Shown: positions 31,641-43,079 of the stretch, in pieces | How positions within the stretch are numbered: the stretch's first letter is position 1 | Layout: the number at the start of each line of letters is the position of its first letter | Assembly (NCBI GenBank): GCA_951799405.1 | Contig: OX637344.1 | Coordinates: 4,898,001 to 4,962,000 of the forward strand | From: Agapetus fuscipes | Taxonomy: Eukaryota; Arthropoda; Insecta; Trichoptera; Glossosomatidae | Reading direction: 5' to 3' | Length of the DNA: 64,000 bases | Position numbers and translations under genes: made by a program | Notes under the pieces: model-generated | Told to the model about the DNA's origin: nothing | Seen by the model: only the letters and a program-made list of their open reading frames with translations | Databases searched by the model: none

Positions 31641-32192
31641 CAAGGGGGGGCCAGAATCTCTTATTTACTCATTTCTATCCAGACATATTTTTTTCTGGAC
31701 GTTCATATCCATCACTTCTTTCTTTTTCTTTCTCAAGCGCGTAATTAATTATTATTTTGATAAAAACGAGGTAACATCATCGAAAACGTTTGAGAAAATA
31801 AAACTTAATTTATGAACAACCAATAATTAAATTCATTAAAAAATAAACTGCGTAATACGAAAAGACAAACCGTTGAACTATTATTTTAATGGTACAGAAA
31901 AAACGTGAACTGTTTATTTTTCCAAAACTTGTTACTATCTTTTGTAACAAGCGCTGAAAACCTTTTCACAACCTATTCTTTTTATTTCTATCTTTGAATA
32001 CTTCTTTTTCAATTTATCCATATCCATTTATGGTTTCAGGCCGTTCTTTTTTTTGTATAGAAATAAAAAACGGATTTTACGAACTGTGTTTAGAGAAAGA
32101 AGAGTTTCTCAATATTTATTTCATACTCGAACTAAGCTGTTGGATAAAAATGTATTTTTTCGTGATCGCAGATTGTAGTAAATATTCAGGAT
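31641..32192. other. unassigned intronic interval
   Basis: A 75-codon frame at 31994-32221 overlaps nothing recognised. Confidence 0.4.
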
Positions 32193-32261
32193 TCTTGTTC
32201 CTCGATTTTAAAATGGTATGATGCTGATCACCCATATTGTACAAACTTGGTTCACTCTAGA
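32193..32261 (+). repeat. LT 5' fragment
   Basis: TTGTTCCTCGATTTTAAAATGG, then GCTGATCACCCATATTGTAC; truncated by the PLE foldback. Confidence 0.55.
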
Positions 32262-32319
32262 GATAAAAAGAAAAACCACTTTGTGTTCGATTACTGTGAG
32301 TATTTTATTTAAAATTAAT

Positions 32320-32363
32320 ACCACAACCGGTTTCGCAAACATCCGTTCGCATCATCAGGTGAA
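32320..32363 (-). ncRNA. hammerhead ribozyme in PLE arm
   Basis: Minus strand: CAC stem I, CUGAUGA, extra U, stem II GCGAAC/GUUUGC with loop GGAU, GAAA, palindromic stem III ACCGGU, U17, GUGG. The core is complete; stem I is short (3-4 bp). Confidence 0.6.
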
Positions 32364-32624
32364 TAAGTTAATACTAAATGGTGTAGAAACGGAATCAATC
32401 TTAGAGGGTGTCATTGTGTGAGGGTATGAGGGAGGGAGGGGGTGCAGGACGGCCATGTGTGGAGCTTGCGTCATCTGGATCGTTTAGGGATTGCTTCCTT
32501 GGGAATATGGTCAACATGATGACGCAAGCTCCACACATGGTCGTCCTGCACCCCCTCCCTCCCTCATACCCTCACACAATGACACCCTCTAAGATTGATT
32601 CCGTTTCTACACCATTTAGTATTA

Positions 32625-32671
32625 ATTTATCCACCTGATGATGCGAACGGATGTTTGCGAAACCAGTTGTG
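32625..32671 (+). ncRNA. hammerhead motif with altered stem III
   Basis: Same layout as the minus-strand copy with CCAC/GUGG stem I, but stem III reads ACCAGU instead of ACCGGU, which breaks one pair; probably weakened. Confidence 0.5.
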
Positions 32672-32814
32672 GTATTAATTAAATAAAATACTCACAGTTA
32701 TCGAATACAAATTGGTTTTTATTTTTATCTTTTAAGATGAACGATTACAAAGTTAATGCCTCTACAATCAATAAAATTGGTTCACTCTTTTTACAATTAT
32801 AACAACTACACAGT

Positions 32815-33060
32815 TAAAGTTTTATCCGGATATTAGACGAACCGTCATCAAAAAATTTACATTATTCTCGACGTTTAGTTAGCAACGTAGCTAACGTCTT
32901 CAGGAGACTTTCTCTCTCCAAGATGACTGAGGATGAACTGACGACATGAACGTTAACGAAACGTCGAGAGTAATGTAAGTTCTCTTATATCGGTTCGCCT
33001 AATATCCGAATAAACATTTTAACTGTAGAGTTATAATAACTTTAAATATGTCAAACGAAC
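32815..33060. mobile_element. PLE-like foldback, second family
   Basis: Arms ACAGTTAAAGTTTTATCC.. (left) and the complement ..AACATTTTAACTGTAGAG (right), with ATTATTCTCGACGTTT mirrored by AAACGTCGAGAGTAATG. Hammerhead-like halves (minus CTGAAGA with stem II GTTAGC/GCTAAC at about 32872-32905; plus GAAACGTCGAGAG at about 32969) are degraded. Confidence 0.6.
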
Positions 33061-33086
33061 GTAATTTCAACTTACATAAACCTAAC

Positions 33087-33275
33087 TATTTGGTTCACTT
33101 TTGTCGATGCTGGAGAGCTGACAGGAATTGCAAGGCTTTAATTCATGTGAGGTTTGGTTCATTTTATATGTACACATGCCACATGTGTAAGCGCGAACTT
33201 ACATGTGCTTGCTTGTGGACTTGTTTTAAATTTAAGCCTTAAATGTCAATATAACTTTGTAACTTAGATTACAGA
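33087..33275 (+). repeat. LT repeat, 5'-truncated
   Basis: TTTGGTTCACTTTTGTCGATG through CCACATGTGTAAGCGCGAAC to TTTGTAACTTAGATTACAG. Confidence 0.75.
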
Positions 33276-33592
33276 TTGTGAGTGCATATACTTTTCTAAC
33301 TGTTTATTTTAAAATGCCACTGACCTCAAAGGGCGGTTTTCTCGGGGCAATAAATATTATCAAAAAAAAACAAAGATAAAATAAAACGTAAAATAAACGT
33401 TTCATCGAAGGAAAAAGAGAAATGTGGAGAGGAAAATGTTTTTCATGGCAATCTATGTGGTTTCATGCGCGGGCAATCAACCCCCCAGGGTGGGAAACCA
33501 TTTATCCAGCTTGACTTTATATTAGACTTACGTACACGGTCCAAATGTCCTTATAAATTATTGTTTTGTACGTATATTCGTACAGACACATA
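33276..33592. other. unassigned intronic interval
   Basis: Nothing supported. Confidence 0.45.
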
Positions 33593-33600
33593 GTCTAGAC

Positions 33601-33794
33601 CAGTGGTTCCCAACTTGGGGAGCGATGAAGCGATAAGGGGGCGATGGACCTTTTGGGGCTTTAGTACCCTGAAACTTATACCTCCCCCTACCCCCTCCCT
33701 CATCGACACAATTTTCATTTAGGCACAAGGGGGCGATGGGCTCATCTATTTACGCATAAAAGGGCGATGGGCGAACAAAGATTGGGAAACACTG
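33601..33794. mobile_element. hAT MITE, 194 bp
   Basis: CAGTGGTTCCCAACTTGGGG at the left, complement GATTGGGAAACACTG at the right, flanked by a perfect 8-bp duplication GTCTAGAC (33593-33600 and 33795-33802). The interior has repeated GGGGGCGATGG blocks. Confidence 0.9.
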
Positions 33795-33854
33795 GTCTAG
33801 ACCAGCGAATGCTTAACTTTATACAAAATAACGCGTTATACCTAAAGAGAACGC

Positions 33855-34110
33855 ATGGAATAATGCATAATCTAAGCTACTAAAAATTATTAATTCATAT
33901 TTAATTCAAGTCCGAAAGCAAACACTTGTAACTTCGCGCTTAAAAATCCTGCGTATGTACTCAAATAAACCGAACCTCAAAATAACATAAAGTTTGAAAC
34001 TCCTGCCACGTTTATTTGAAACATAGGTGATATTGACAAAAGTGAGCCGTTAATTTACAATATGAGGGATGGGAGATTAGCCACATAACATTTTTTTTAT
34101 ACAAAAATAG
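33855..34110 (-). repeat. LT repeat, degenerate
   Basis: TAATCTAAGCTACTAAAAAT, then ACTTGTAACTTCGCGCTT and GAAACTCCTGCCACG, and GGGAGATTAGCCACATAAC: complement of LT, much diverged. Confidence 0.6.
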
Positions 34111-34360
34111 ATTTGTAAAGAGGAATGCAATTCACCAACCTTTTTTTCCTGGCCAGAAAAAGTATTAATATTATCAATAAATAAGTCATTATTTAATATT
34201 TTTAATGAAGTATTAATTTATAACTACCCAATCACATTTTTTAAACCAGGGTCAAAGTTATAGTCAATAATACATGATTCAGGCTGGGCTCGAACCGGCC
34301 TTTGTGTCAATAACGAAAATTCGAGCGCTAATTCCATATCCTCTTGACCATCCCAGCGCT
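34095..34360 (-). repeat. SC SINE, reverse
   Basis: Complement of ATTGCATTCCTCTTTAC, CTGGCCAGGAAAAAAAGG, CCCTGGTTTAAAAAATG and a B-box-like GGTTCGAGCCCAGCC. The head end is near 34350. Confidence 0.7.
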
Positions 34361-34884
34361 TTTTTTTAGTTAAGGAACAAAAAATACTAAAATATGGACA
34401 ACAAGGATAAAATTTGCTTTATTTACATAACTAGAGTAAACCATTTTCTTTAAGTTAAACGTAGATAAAAAAGTTTTGTCAATTTTTGCGAAGTACAAGT
34501 GTTTGGCAATCCCTGGCGTAGTCTCTAAAAACAAAGCCAGAAAAATCAACATTCATTAATTCGTATTTTCAAAGGCATATTGAATTAAACATTACGCAGT
34601 TTTATCAACATCAGCTGTTTTTAATTTATGAAATATTTCTCTTTGTATTTTTATTCTCCCTTTTTCGTTATACCCGTAGCTTTAGCTTTTTTACGCCGAA
34701 TATTTCGCAATGGGTGTTTATTCAGTGTAAATAAACAATCTTAGGATAAACAACCCTTTTTTTTAAATGGAAATAAAAAAAATCATTATAATTTTTTAAA
34801 TTTTAAGTGAATATACCTTACAATGATAAATTGAATTTATTTTGATTATAAAAAGTTTTTGTCATTGATTTTTATTGCAAGTCA
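34361..34884. other. unassigned intronic interval
   Basis: Nothing supported. Confidence 0.45.
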
Positions 34885-34926
34885 GTGCTCCTGATGATGT
34901 CTTTTAAGGCGAAAACGTTCGAGCAT
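34885..34926 (+). ncRNA. hammerhead ribozyme, best-formed copy
   Basis: GUGCUC/GAGCAU stem I (6 bp with one G-U), CUGAUGA, extra U, stem II GUCUU/AAGGC with a two-base loop, GAAA, palindromic stem III AACGUU, C17. Every conserved core base is present. With so short a stem III, the PLE-type minimal hammerheads are known to work as dimers. The flanking sequence to about 34990 is probably PLE remnant. Confidence 0.7.
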
Positions 34927-34990
34927 ATGTAACGAGATGAATTTGTTTGTTTGGTGGAATGGAACATTAGATTTGAATTTGAATAAAAAA

Positions 34991-35372
34991 CGAAAACAAA
35001 AGAATGCAGAAAGACAGAAAAAAAAGCTTACCTGGCGGGAGAGCCACAAGCATGTGAATTTTGGTTATATGTAATCAATATTGCTGTGGTAAATATAATA
35101 ATATATACATTGTGATTGTGGATAGATAAATTATTATTTATATATTGTGATTGTGGATAAATAAAAGTGTTTATAAAGTTTTGGTTCATTATCCTCTTTT
35201 GTAAGTGATATGATTCCTGGCGCTATGCACTCAAGCAGTCATAATTCTTCAGAGCACGGCCAAACACCACATTGAAGATCTTATAAATAAATAAAGAAAA
35301 ACCGTCACACATATTGAAACTCTGTGTGTGTGTGTGTGTTTTTTCTACTTGAATAATATCATTATTATCCTA
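34991..35372. other. unassigned interval with short direct repeat and (GT)n
   Basis: ATATTGTGATTGTGGATA recurs with variations at about 35107-35125 and 35143-35161. A (GT) run of about 10 units lies at 35320-35339. Confidence 0.5.
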
Positions 35373-35650
35373 GACCGGTCCGTAGTATAGTAGAAAGACT
35401 TCGGACTCGATAATAGAAGGTTGTGTGCTCGGATCTCGAGGGATCACAACAAATAAAACATTTATATTTTCAAATATTCTCTTCGCTGGGTTAAAAATCA
35501 ATACCTATACCTTTACCAAAGACCGGTCACCAAAGATACATCCAGCCTTACAGCAACTGGGTCTTACTTGAGTATTTACGCTTTCCATAACGACGACCAA
35601 ACTAGCAGAGGTTTTTTGAGGTGTGATTCATACAAAAACAGCGCTTACCA
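35373..35650 (+). repeat. SB SINE, full length
   Basis: GACCGGTCCGTAGTATAGTA head, degraded B box, body AACCTT.. CTTACAGCAACTGGGTC, and 3' end CAAAAACAGCGCTTACC with ATAAATCA. Confidence 0.8.
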
Positions 35651-36031
35651 TATAAATCATACTACTATTATGCTACTATTATTATTATCATCAAAAGTAC
35701 GACTATCCGGTGATGCTATTGGCTTTTTTGATTAACCGCAGCCTCCGCTGCCTGTTCTTTACCCTGCCTACTTCTCTAGTTCAATACTCTTACCACAAGT
35801 TTATCTACCACAACTCCATGCAACTTTAATTACAGATTATAAAACAAAACCAATTAAAAATGCTCTGCTCAAGAGTGAAATATAATTTAATACGTAGAAA
35901 AATCCATCAAAGCTTCATAAAGTTTACTGGGAGAAATTCAAACTTGCAAATAAACAATGAAACAAAAATAAATTTTAGACTCAAAGAAACAAATCAAAAT
36001 GAACGAAAATAATGAAAGTACAGCTTTGCTC

Positions 36032-36035
<4 letters not shown>
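35651..36035. other. unassigned intronic interval
   Basis: Nothing supported. Confidence 0.45.
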
Positions 36036-36099
<64 letters not shown>

Positions 36100-36350
36100 A
36101 GATTTGTGAAGAGGAATGCAATTCACCAACCTATTTTGCCTGGCCAGAAACAGGTATTAATATCATCATTTAATAATTCATTATTGTTTATTATTAATGA
36201 ATTATTAAATAATAATTACCCAATAACATCTGTTGAACCAGGGTCAAAGTTAAAGTCAAGTGACCCAAGCGGGGATCGAACCAGCGTTGTTCCATTCGAA
36301 ACACGCTAGAAAGATCAGCCCTCTTAGCTCCCGCGGCTATAACCCCGACA
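36036..36350 (-). repeat. SC SINE, reverse, with 60-bp poly(A) tail
   Basis: An uninterrupted 60-bp T run (36036-36095), the tail of a minus-strand SINE, then the complement of the SC body and head: B box GGTTCGATCCCCGC and GTTATAGCCGCGGGAGC near 36330. The long pure tail suggests recent insertion. Confidence 0.85.
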
Positions 36351-36374
36351 TCCTTGAGCTATATTATGTACTCC

Positions 36375-36500
36375 TGTTTAAGATTTATTAATACTCAGTA
36401 AAAAAATGTATGGAAAGCTAAATAATATGTCTAGGGAGAGTTTTGGTTTTCATAGATTTTTCCTTGAGTTGAAACGTGACGTATTTTACTTGGGTACTGA
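36375..36500. mobile_element. PM palindromic MITE
   Basis: AATACTCAGTAAAAAAATG, core ATGTCTAGGGAGAGTTTTGG, GAGTTGAAACGTGACG and TTTTACTTGGGTA. Confidence 0.6.
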
Positions 36501-36825
36501 TATTGTTTCCTGAAATGCCGGAGATATGGGCAGATTTGTGTTGATCCGCTGCTACAGGATATTGGGGGAAAGCCTACATCCGGGGTAGGAAACCACCCTT
36601 TACCAACCTGTTCAGACAAGACGAGTGCTACTGCATCAGTTATATTTTTGAGGGGTTTTCGCGGTGCGTGAAATAAATAAAAAGTGGACGAAAACTGTGG
36701 TTTTTTTTTCATTAAAGTTTCTAAAAATTACTGCATCAGTATTATATATGTCGAAATAATTTTTTTTCATAAAAAAATCGGTTTAGTAGTTCACACAGTG
36801 AATGTTATTTTTTACAAATAAGACT
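36501..36825. other. unassigned intronic interval
   Basis: Nothing supported. Confidence 0.45.
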
Positions 36826-37035
36826 CTGAAGAAAATCAAAGAAATGTCCAAAGACCAAATGATATGGCGGTTGATTTGCAGTGTTAGTTGCTAGGGTATG
36901 TAATTTTAGTTTTAATTATAAATTGTGATTTAGTTTCATTTTAATTTGATTTTAAGTTACTTTATTATTTCACTTTCCAATTTCTTGTGTTCCTTGACTA
37001 ATTGGCTGACTCCCATGCTGTAAAAACTTATATTG
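36826..37035 (+). mobile_element. LINE 3'-end fragment
   Basis: RT-end remnant (KKIKEMSKDQMIWRLICS), UTR GCGGTTGATTTGCAGTG, and the LT head TTCCTTGACTAATTGGCTGAC, truncated inside LT. Confidence 0.75.
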
Positions 37036-37064
37036 TAATTTTATTTTATTAAAAAAAATATATA

Positions 37065-37265
37065 TATATGTTTGTATATAGGAATGCAATTTATCATCCT
37101 ATTTTGCCCGGCCAGAAACAATGATTAACATTATCAATATAACATTATGAATGATTATTATTAATTTTATGTACTGAATTATTTATTCATGTTTACCCAA
37201 AGACATCTGCTGAATCGGTTCAAACTTGCGCTTGCTTCAATAGCGCGAATTCGATATTGTTATGT
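37065..37265 (-). repeat. SC SINE fragment, reverse
   Basis: AGGAATGCAATTTATCATCC then TATTTTGCCCGGCCAGAAAC and GACATCTGCTGAATCGG; the head is lost. Confidence 0.65.
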
Positions 37266-37417
37266 TATTACAACAATAATAACATGAATAATAATTAAAA
37301 AGACATTGCCGTTGTTGGTGGTGTTGCGGTCATTAGCCGAAGGACTACGAAAGCAGTCGTGGTCTTTCGGCATAACCGAGTTCCACCGAAGCTGCATGCT
37401 GCCTGAGCTTGAGTGAC

Positions 37418-37866
37418 ATCTAATCTAATCTAATCTAATCTAAGCTGCAAAGATATATATCATTTAAGATTTAAATTAAATGCATTCCCACAAGCAGATA
37501 TGTATAATTTCACGCTAACACATGCCGCATGTGGACCTACAATATAAAAACCCAATCTCAAATGAACATAAGCCTTGCAACTCTTGCCGTCCTTCCCTGA
37601 AATAGGGGTGACATTGGTAAAGTGAACCAATTTTTTATATTATGGGTGGTCAGCCGCATAACAACCTATAAGTCAAGGAACATACATGACAAATTACATT
37701 TTTTAAATCAATAAATAACAATATATACATGGACATAAAACCAATTTCACTTACACAAACCCTAGCCGCCAACATCACAGATCAACCGCCATTTCTTTCT
37801 ATCCTTGCATACTTCTATCATTTCCTCCAGAGTCATAACCTTCTCTAACATTATGCTGAAAACAAA
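37418..37866 (-). mobile_element. RTE-like LINE 3' end with LT, reverse
   Basis: LT occupies 37418-37683. Upstream in the element (37760-37866) the minus strand encodes MLEKVMTLEEMIEVCKDRKK then WRLICDVGG without a stop, the same C-terminus as the 14.8-kb RT. It confirms the LINE-LT linkage in an independent, well-preserved copy. Confidence 0.85.
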
Positions 37867-38394
37867 GCTTTTTTGTAATTATTATAACACCCATTCTCTT
37901 AAAAATGGCAAATTAACATTGTAGAAAGCGCTCGAGATTTTTGAACTGTACTAGAGATTAATGAATTGTTTTATTTTTTTTATTTGTGCGTTTTTATTAC
38001 AACAATAAAATCTTTCATATCACTCGCTACTCTCTCCTGAAAAGCTTTTATTGTTTGTACGAACCTTTTCAAATACTGACGGCCCTTTGCGCTGACACCT
38101 CCGTACAAACGCAAATCAATACAACACAAATACTTAGCGTTATTTATTTTGAAATGAAAGTTTGAACCTTTTGAAAAGTTTTTATTGATGGCTCTCGCCG
38201 CCGGTTATCGGAAATCGATAATATTGTAAACTAGCAGACTGACCATGCTGCGCACGGCTGTCTGCTAGGCCCTTCGGGCAGTGTAAGTCTGGCTTCGCAA
38301 TAATTTTTCCTCACACCTCCTTCATAGTAATTAAATGCTTTAAGAAGTAATTTGAAAAAAAATTGCGGTAAAAGGGTTATTTAGTTCTTTCATG
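37867..38394. other. unassigned intronic interval
   Basis: Nothing supported. Confidence 0.45.
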
Positions 38395-40690
38395 TTCTGA
38401 GTATCTTGTATGAAGCATGAGGTATGAGTCTGACCTCCCATAGGTACCTTAAAAAAATGTTCACTGAACGAATGTTTCTCTGTTTCTGAAAAGGCCGGCA
38501 AAAGTTGTAGGGCTTATGGTCAAGAGAGGCTGAAATTTTTATTTGTAATTACACATGCAGCGTTTGTAAGCGCAAACTCAATCATGTCTGCTTGGGGGCA
38601 TGCATTCAATATGAATTATAAAATGTATGTATGCAACTTAGATTTATATTCTAAAATTAAAAACATCAAATGCCACAATTATATGTTAGCGTGAAAAAAC
38701 ATTTGCCAGTCTGAGCGTGTGAATTATATTTGAATTGATTTGCATTGAATATGAATTATAAAATGTATCTATGCAACTTAGATTAATATTCTAATATTAA
38801 AAACATCAAGTGCCACAATTATATGTTAGCGTGAAAAAACATTTGCCAGCTTGTGGGTGTGCATTGTATTTGAATCATCAAATCTCTTTTGTGCAACTTT
38901 AGATTATAAATTAAGATAACCGTTGTTTAAGGATTTTTCAAACTCAAATTCCTTGACTTAAGGGTTAGTATGAGGCTCACCACCCATATCGCATAAATGG
39001 GTTCACTTAACTAATGTTCCCCCTGTTTCTGAAAAGGTCGGCAAAAGTTGCAGAGCTTATGTGCATGAGAGGCCTTAATTTTAATTTGTAAGTTCACATG
39101 CAGCATTTTTAAGCGGGAACTCACTCTTGTCTCCATGGAAGCATGCATTGAATATGAATTATAAAATGTATCTATTCAACTTAGATTTATATTCTAATAT
39201 GAAAAACATCAAGTGCCACAATTATATGTTAGCGTGAAATGACATTTGCCAGCTTATGGGTGTGCATTTAATTTAAATCATCAAATAAGTTTTTTGGCAA
39301 CTTTAGATTATAAATTAAGATTAACGTTGTATAAGGATTTTTCAAACTCAAATCCTTGACTGATAGGTTGGTATGCGGCTGACCACCCATACTGTGAAAA
39401 ATGGTTCACTTTGTTAATGTCACCCCTGTTTCAGGGAAGGATGGCAAGAGTTGCAGGGCTTATGTTCATTTGAGATTGGGTTTTATAATGTAGGTCCACA
39501 TGCGGCATGTGCCAGCGCGAAATCATACATGTCTGCTTGTGGGAATGCATTGAATATAAATCTTAAATGATATATATCCTTGCAGCTTAGATTAGATTAG
39601 AAATTCCTTGACTTATGGGTTAGTATGAGCCTGAATACCCATATCGCAAAAAATGGTTCATTTGAAAAATGTTTCCCCTGTTTTTGAAAAGGGTGGCAAA
39701 AGTTGCAGGGCTCATGTTTATTACAGGCCTTAATTTGAATTTGTAAGTTCACATACAGCATTTATAAGCGCGAATCCACTCGTGTCTCCAGGGGGGCATG
39801 CATTGAATATGAATTATAAAAGTTATTGTATCTGTGCAACTTAGATTATATATTCTAATATTAAAAAAAAATCAAGCGCCACAACTTTATGTTAGCGTGA
39901 AATGACATTTGCCAGTTTGTGGGCGTGCATTCAATTTGAATCATCAAATAACTTTTTTTGCAACTTTAGATTATAAATTAAATTTAACGTTGTTGAAGGA
40001 TTTTTCAAACTCAAATTCCTTGACTTATATGTTAGTGTGAGCCTGTATATCCATATCGCAAAAAATGGTTCACTTGACAAATGTTTCCCCTGTTTTTGAA
40101 AAGGTTGGCAAAAGTTGCAGGGCTTATGTTCATTACAGGCCTTAAATTTAATTTGTTAGTTAACATGCAGCATTTATATTCGCGAACACACTAGTGTCTC
40201 CAGGGGGGCATACATTGAATATGAATTATAAAAGTTATTGCATCTGTGCAACTTAGATTATATATTCTAATATTTAAAAAAAATCAAGCGCCACAACTTT
40301 ATGTAAGCGTGAAATGACATTTGCCAGTTTGTGGGCGTGCATTCAATTTGAATCATCAAATAACTTTTTTTGCAACTTTAGATTATAAATTAAGATTACC
40401 GTTGTTTAAGGATTTTTCAAACTCAAATTCCTTGACTTAAGGGTTAGTATGAGGCTTACCACCCATATCGCATAAATGGGTTCACTTAACAAATGTGTCC
40501 CCTGTTTCTGAAAAGGTCAGCAAAAGTTGCAGGGCTTATGGTCATGAGAGGCTGAAATTTTTATTTGTAAATACACATGCAGCATTTGTAAGCGCAAACT
40601 CACTCGTGTCTCCGTGCAGGAGTGCATTGAATATGAATTATAAATGTTAATGCGTCTATGCAACTTAGATTGTATATTGTAATAATACTT
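38395..40690 (+). repeat. tandem array of LT plus flank units, about 416 bp each
   Basis: Units starting at about 38948, 39602, 40018 and 40435 each contain an LT followed by the same 170-bp flank (AAACATCAAGTGCCACAA, GCGTGAAATGACATTTGCC, GCAACTTTAGATTATAAATT). The 39602 and 40018 units are 416 bp. Another LT (39355-39600), from the younger subfamily with a TTAGATTAGATTAG tail, sits inside one junction. The 38395-38940 part holds an older unit with a duplicated flank. This is a local tandem duplication, not independent insertions. Confidence 0.85.
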
Positions 40691-41324
40691 AAAAAAAAAA
40701 AAAAATGCCGCAATAAGTATGGTTTCATATAAAAAGTTGACCTAATCGATCGTCATTATTTCTAAAAAATACATGTTATAACTGGTTGAAGTATAATTTT
40801 GAAATGAATAAAAAATATAGGTAGGTAGGTACTCAACGGAATTCAACCGAAAAAGAATCGACTTGGCAATGGCAACGATGGCAACTTTGAAGCCTATGTT
40901 GAAGTGCTGGCAATTTATTTGAAATTCGAATGTCAAAATGAGTTTTGTTTCTCGCATAGGTTTTACATAAAAAGGTGTTGTGATTGATCATGTTTATTTA
41001 TTTAAAAAACAACAATTTAAAATCTACTAATGATGAGGAAGCACATCCCAAGTCCTGAACAATATTTGTTGTGAATATGACGTGCATCTGTTCAGGAGTT
41101 CTTCAGTTTGAATGCCATTAACGCACAATTATTTTGTATGGGGAGGCCGTTGCTTTTTATAAAGATAAGGGATGTTTATTTTGACATCTGTGTAAATAAA
41201 GGGGTAGTTAAATGAAGGAAATCAACAATTCAAACAGATAAAGGTTTTGTTTCTTTTTTCTTTGCAAAAAAGTTTTTTGTAGCACAAAACTTATTTACGA
41301 TTGAAGTTCCCTTAAATCACAAAA
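40691..41324. other. unassigned intronic interval
   Basis: Nothing supported. Confidence 0.45.
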
Positions 41325-41706
41325 TAACTGAAGTAACAAAGAGTATGCAAGGATCGGAAGAATGGCAGTTTATTTGCAATGTTGGCAGCTAGAGCGTGTA
41401 ATTTAAATTTACATTTAAATTTCATTAAATTTAGTTTAATTTCAATTTGATTTTAAGTTCGTTATTCATTTCCTTTTCAAAACTGTTTGTGTTCCTTGAC
41501 AATAGGTTGGTATGAGACTTACAACCCATGCTGTAAGAACTTGGTTCACTTTTTCTAATGCCACCTCGGTTTCATGGAAAAACGACAGGAGTTGCAGAAC
41601 AGAAGGTTTATGTTCATATGAGGATTTGTTTAATTTATATGTACACATGCAGCATGTGTAAACGCAAACTAACATGCGCCTACTTGTTGGTATGCATTAA
41701 ATATGA
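41325..41706 (+). mobile_element. LINE 3'-end fragment with LT
   Basis: RT-end remnant (EVTKSMQGSEEWQFICNVGS), UTR, and LT from GTTCCTTGACAATAGGTTGG at about 41490. Confidence 0.8.
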
Positions 41707-41717
41707 GCCCTAAATAC

Positions 41718-41962
41718 TAGTTCCTTGACTTATAGGTTGGTATGCGGCTGACCACCCATCCTGTAGAAAATGGTTCACTTTGCCAATGTCTTCACCCCTG
41801 TTTCAGGAAAGGTCGGCAAGAGTTGGAGCAGGGTGTATGTTCATTTGAGATTCGGGTTTTTTATATTGTAGGTCCACATGCGGCATGTTATACGTGTCTG
41901 CTTGTGAAAATGCATATAATGTGAATCTTTGATGTTACATATATTTGAAACATAGATTAGAT
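41718..41962 (+). repeat. LT repeat, complete
   Basis: AGTTCCTTGACTTATAGGTTGG directly behind the previous LINE tail; ends ATATTTGAAACATAGATTAG. Confidence 0.8.
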
Positions 41963-42426
41963 GATTAAGATATCTTTTCAACTTTGGTTATAGATTTATC
42001 TTTTCAACTCTTTTATTAACATTATTTTTCATGAGTTATACATACGTTATATTACAAGCCCTTCCAATTTAGACAACCCTTCTCGCTTGGAAGCCTACAG
42101 AACAATCGTGAAACATTGGTCCCTTTACGGGGGCTTGCATATATCAGATTCCACACATTCCAATCCCTTTTGAGTAGTTACATTCAAATGCTGTACCAAA
42201 GGAATAGATTTTCAATAATAAAAATATGACATTCCATTCAATTCAAATCAGATTCGATTGAAATTATGAATAATATATATTTATAAACGTATTTTTTTCT
42301 ATCATCGAATAAATCATCGTTATATTTACATTTATATGAAAAATGTTAAGGTTTATTTGAAGTTCTTCACTTATTCTATTTCGTATAGTCATTGCTATTT
42401 TTATGAAAGAGACACTTTTTCCAGAC
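41963..42426. other. unassigned intronic interval
   Basis: Nothing supported. Confidence 0.45.
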
Positions 42427-42570
42427 AGTCGTCTAATCTAATCTAATCTAAGTTGAAAAGTGTGCAAGCGCGAACTTGTACGTGTGAATGTGGGAATGTA
42501 TGTGGGAATGCATGTAATGTGATTCTCCAATGTAACATATCTTTGCAACTTAGATAAGATTAGATTAGAA
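42427..42570 (+). repeat. LT tail with inverted tail stub
   Basis: A short reverse stub (CTAATCTAATCTAATCTAAG) is followed by a forward LT 3' half ending TTAGATAAGATTAGATTAG. Confidence 0.6.
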
Positions 42571-42689
42571 GGTGGAAAATAATATAGTTATAATAGCAAA
42601 TAAATAATAATTTCTACGTCACGCAACATTTCTCATTCCATTTGACCATTTTGAAAGCTCTGCTCTTCTCAAAACTAAAAAACACAACA

Positions 42690-42800
42690 TTCAAACTAAA
42701 CCACAGTGTTGTATCGAAAATGCATGTAAACTTAAACGCTCACAAGAGACGCTATCTCTATTTCATTCGTTTTTCGGTTGTGTTTTAAGTTTTAGTTTAT
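42690..42800. mobile_element. PM-like palindromic MITE
   Basis: CATTCAAACTAAACCACAG, AAACGCTCACAAGAGACGC, and TTTCGGTTGTGTTTTAAGTT. Confidence 0.5.
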
Positions 42801-43079
42801 ACTTTGGGCTGCTGTTTCTTGCAAGTGTAACATCGCGGTATTTATGGGGATCATAATTCCCGTTTCCTCGCGTTTTGCAAAAGCTCGATTTCCATAGAAA
42901 GCTCCTCCATCAGGGCTGGGATCAAGGGATTAGCGATCCGTAAAGGGCGCCGGCATTTTCTATGCGCGAGCTTTCGCTGAAGATATCCCGGAGCTTTCGG
43001 GCGGAAGTGTTGACTTGTAATGTGCTACAGGAAGATAAAATCTGAACCTTAAATAGACAAGTGTTCTCAAAAAAAAAAA
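42801..43079. other. unassigned intronic interval
   Basis: GC-richer patch at 42920-43010, no feature assigned. Confidence 0.4.

Larger units (their letters stand above)
32262..32780. mobile_element. PLE foldback, arms about 214 bp
   Basis: Imperfect inverted arms at 32262-32475 and 32518-32731 around a 42-bp centre. Each arm carries a hammerhead motif (32320-32363 minus; 32625-32671 plus) and a G-run block (GAGGGAGGGAGGGGG). The right flank ATGAACGATTACAAAGTTAA then TGCCTCTACAATCAATAAAA is a shared 3' tail also found at 52815 and 58726. Confidence 0.75.

Noticed and set aside
32942..32985. hammerhead starting at CTGACGA
   Set aside because: No consistent stem II forms between CTGACGA and GAAAC; treated as a degraded copy.
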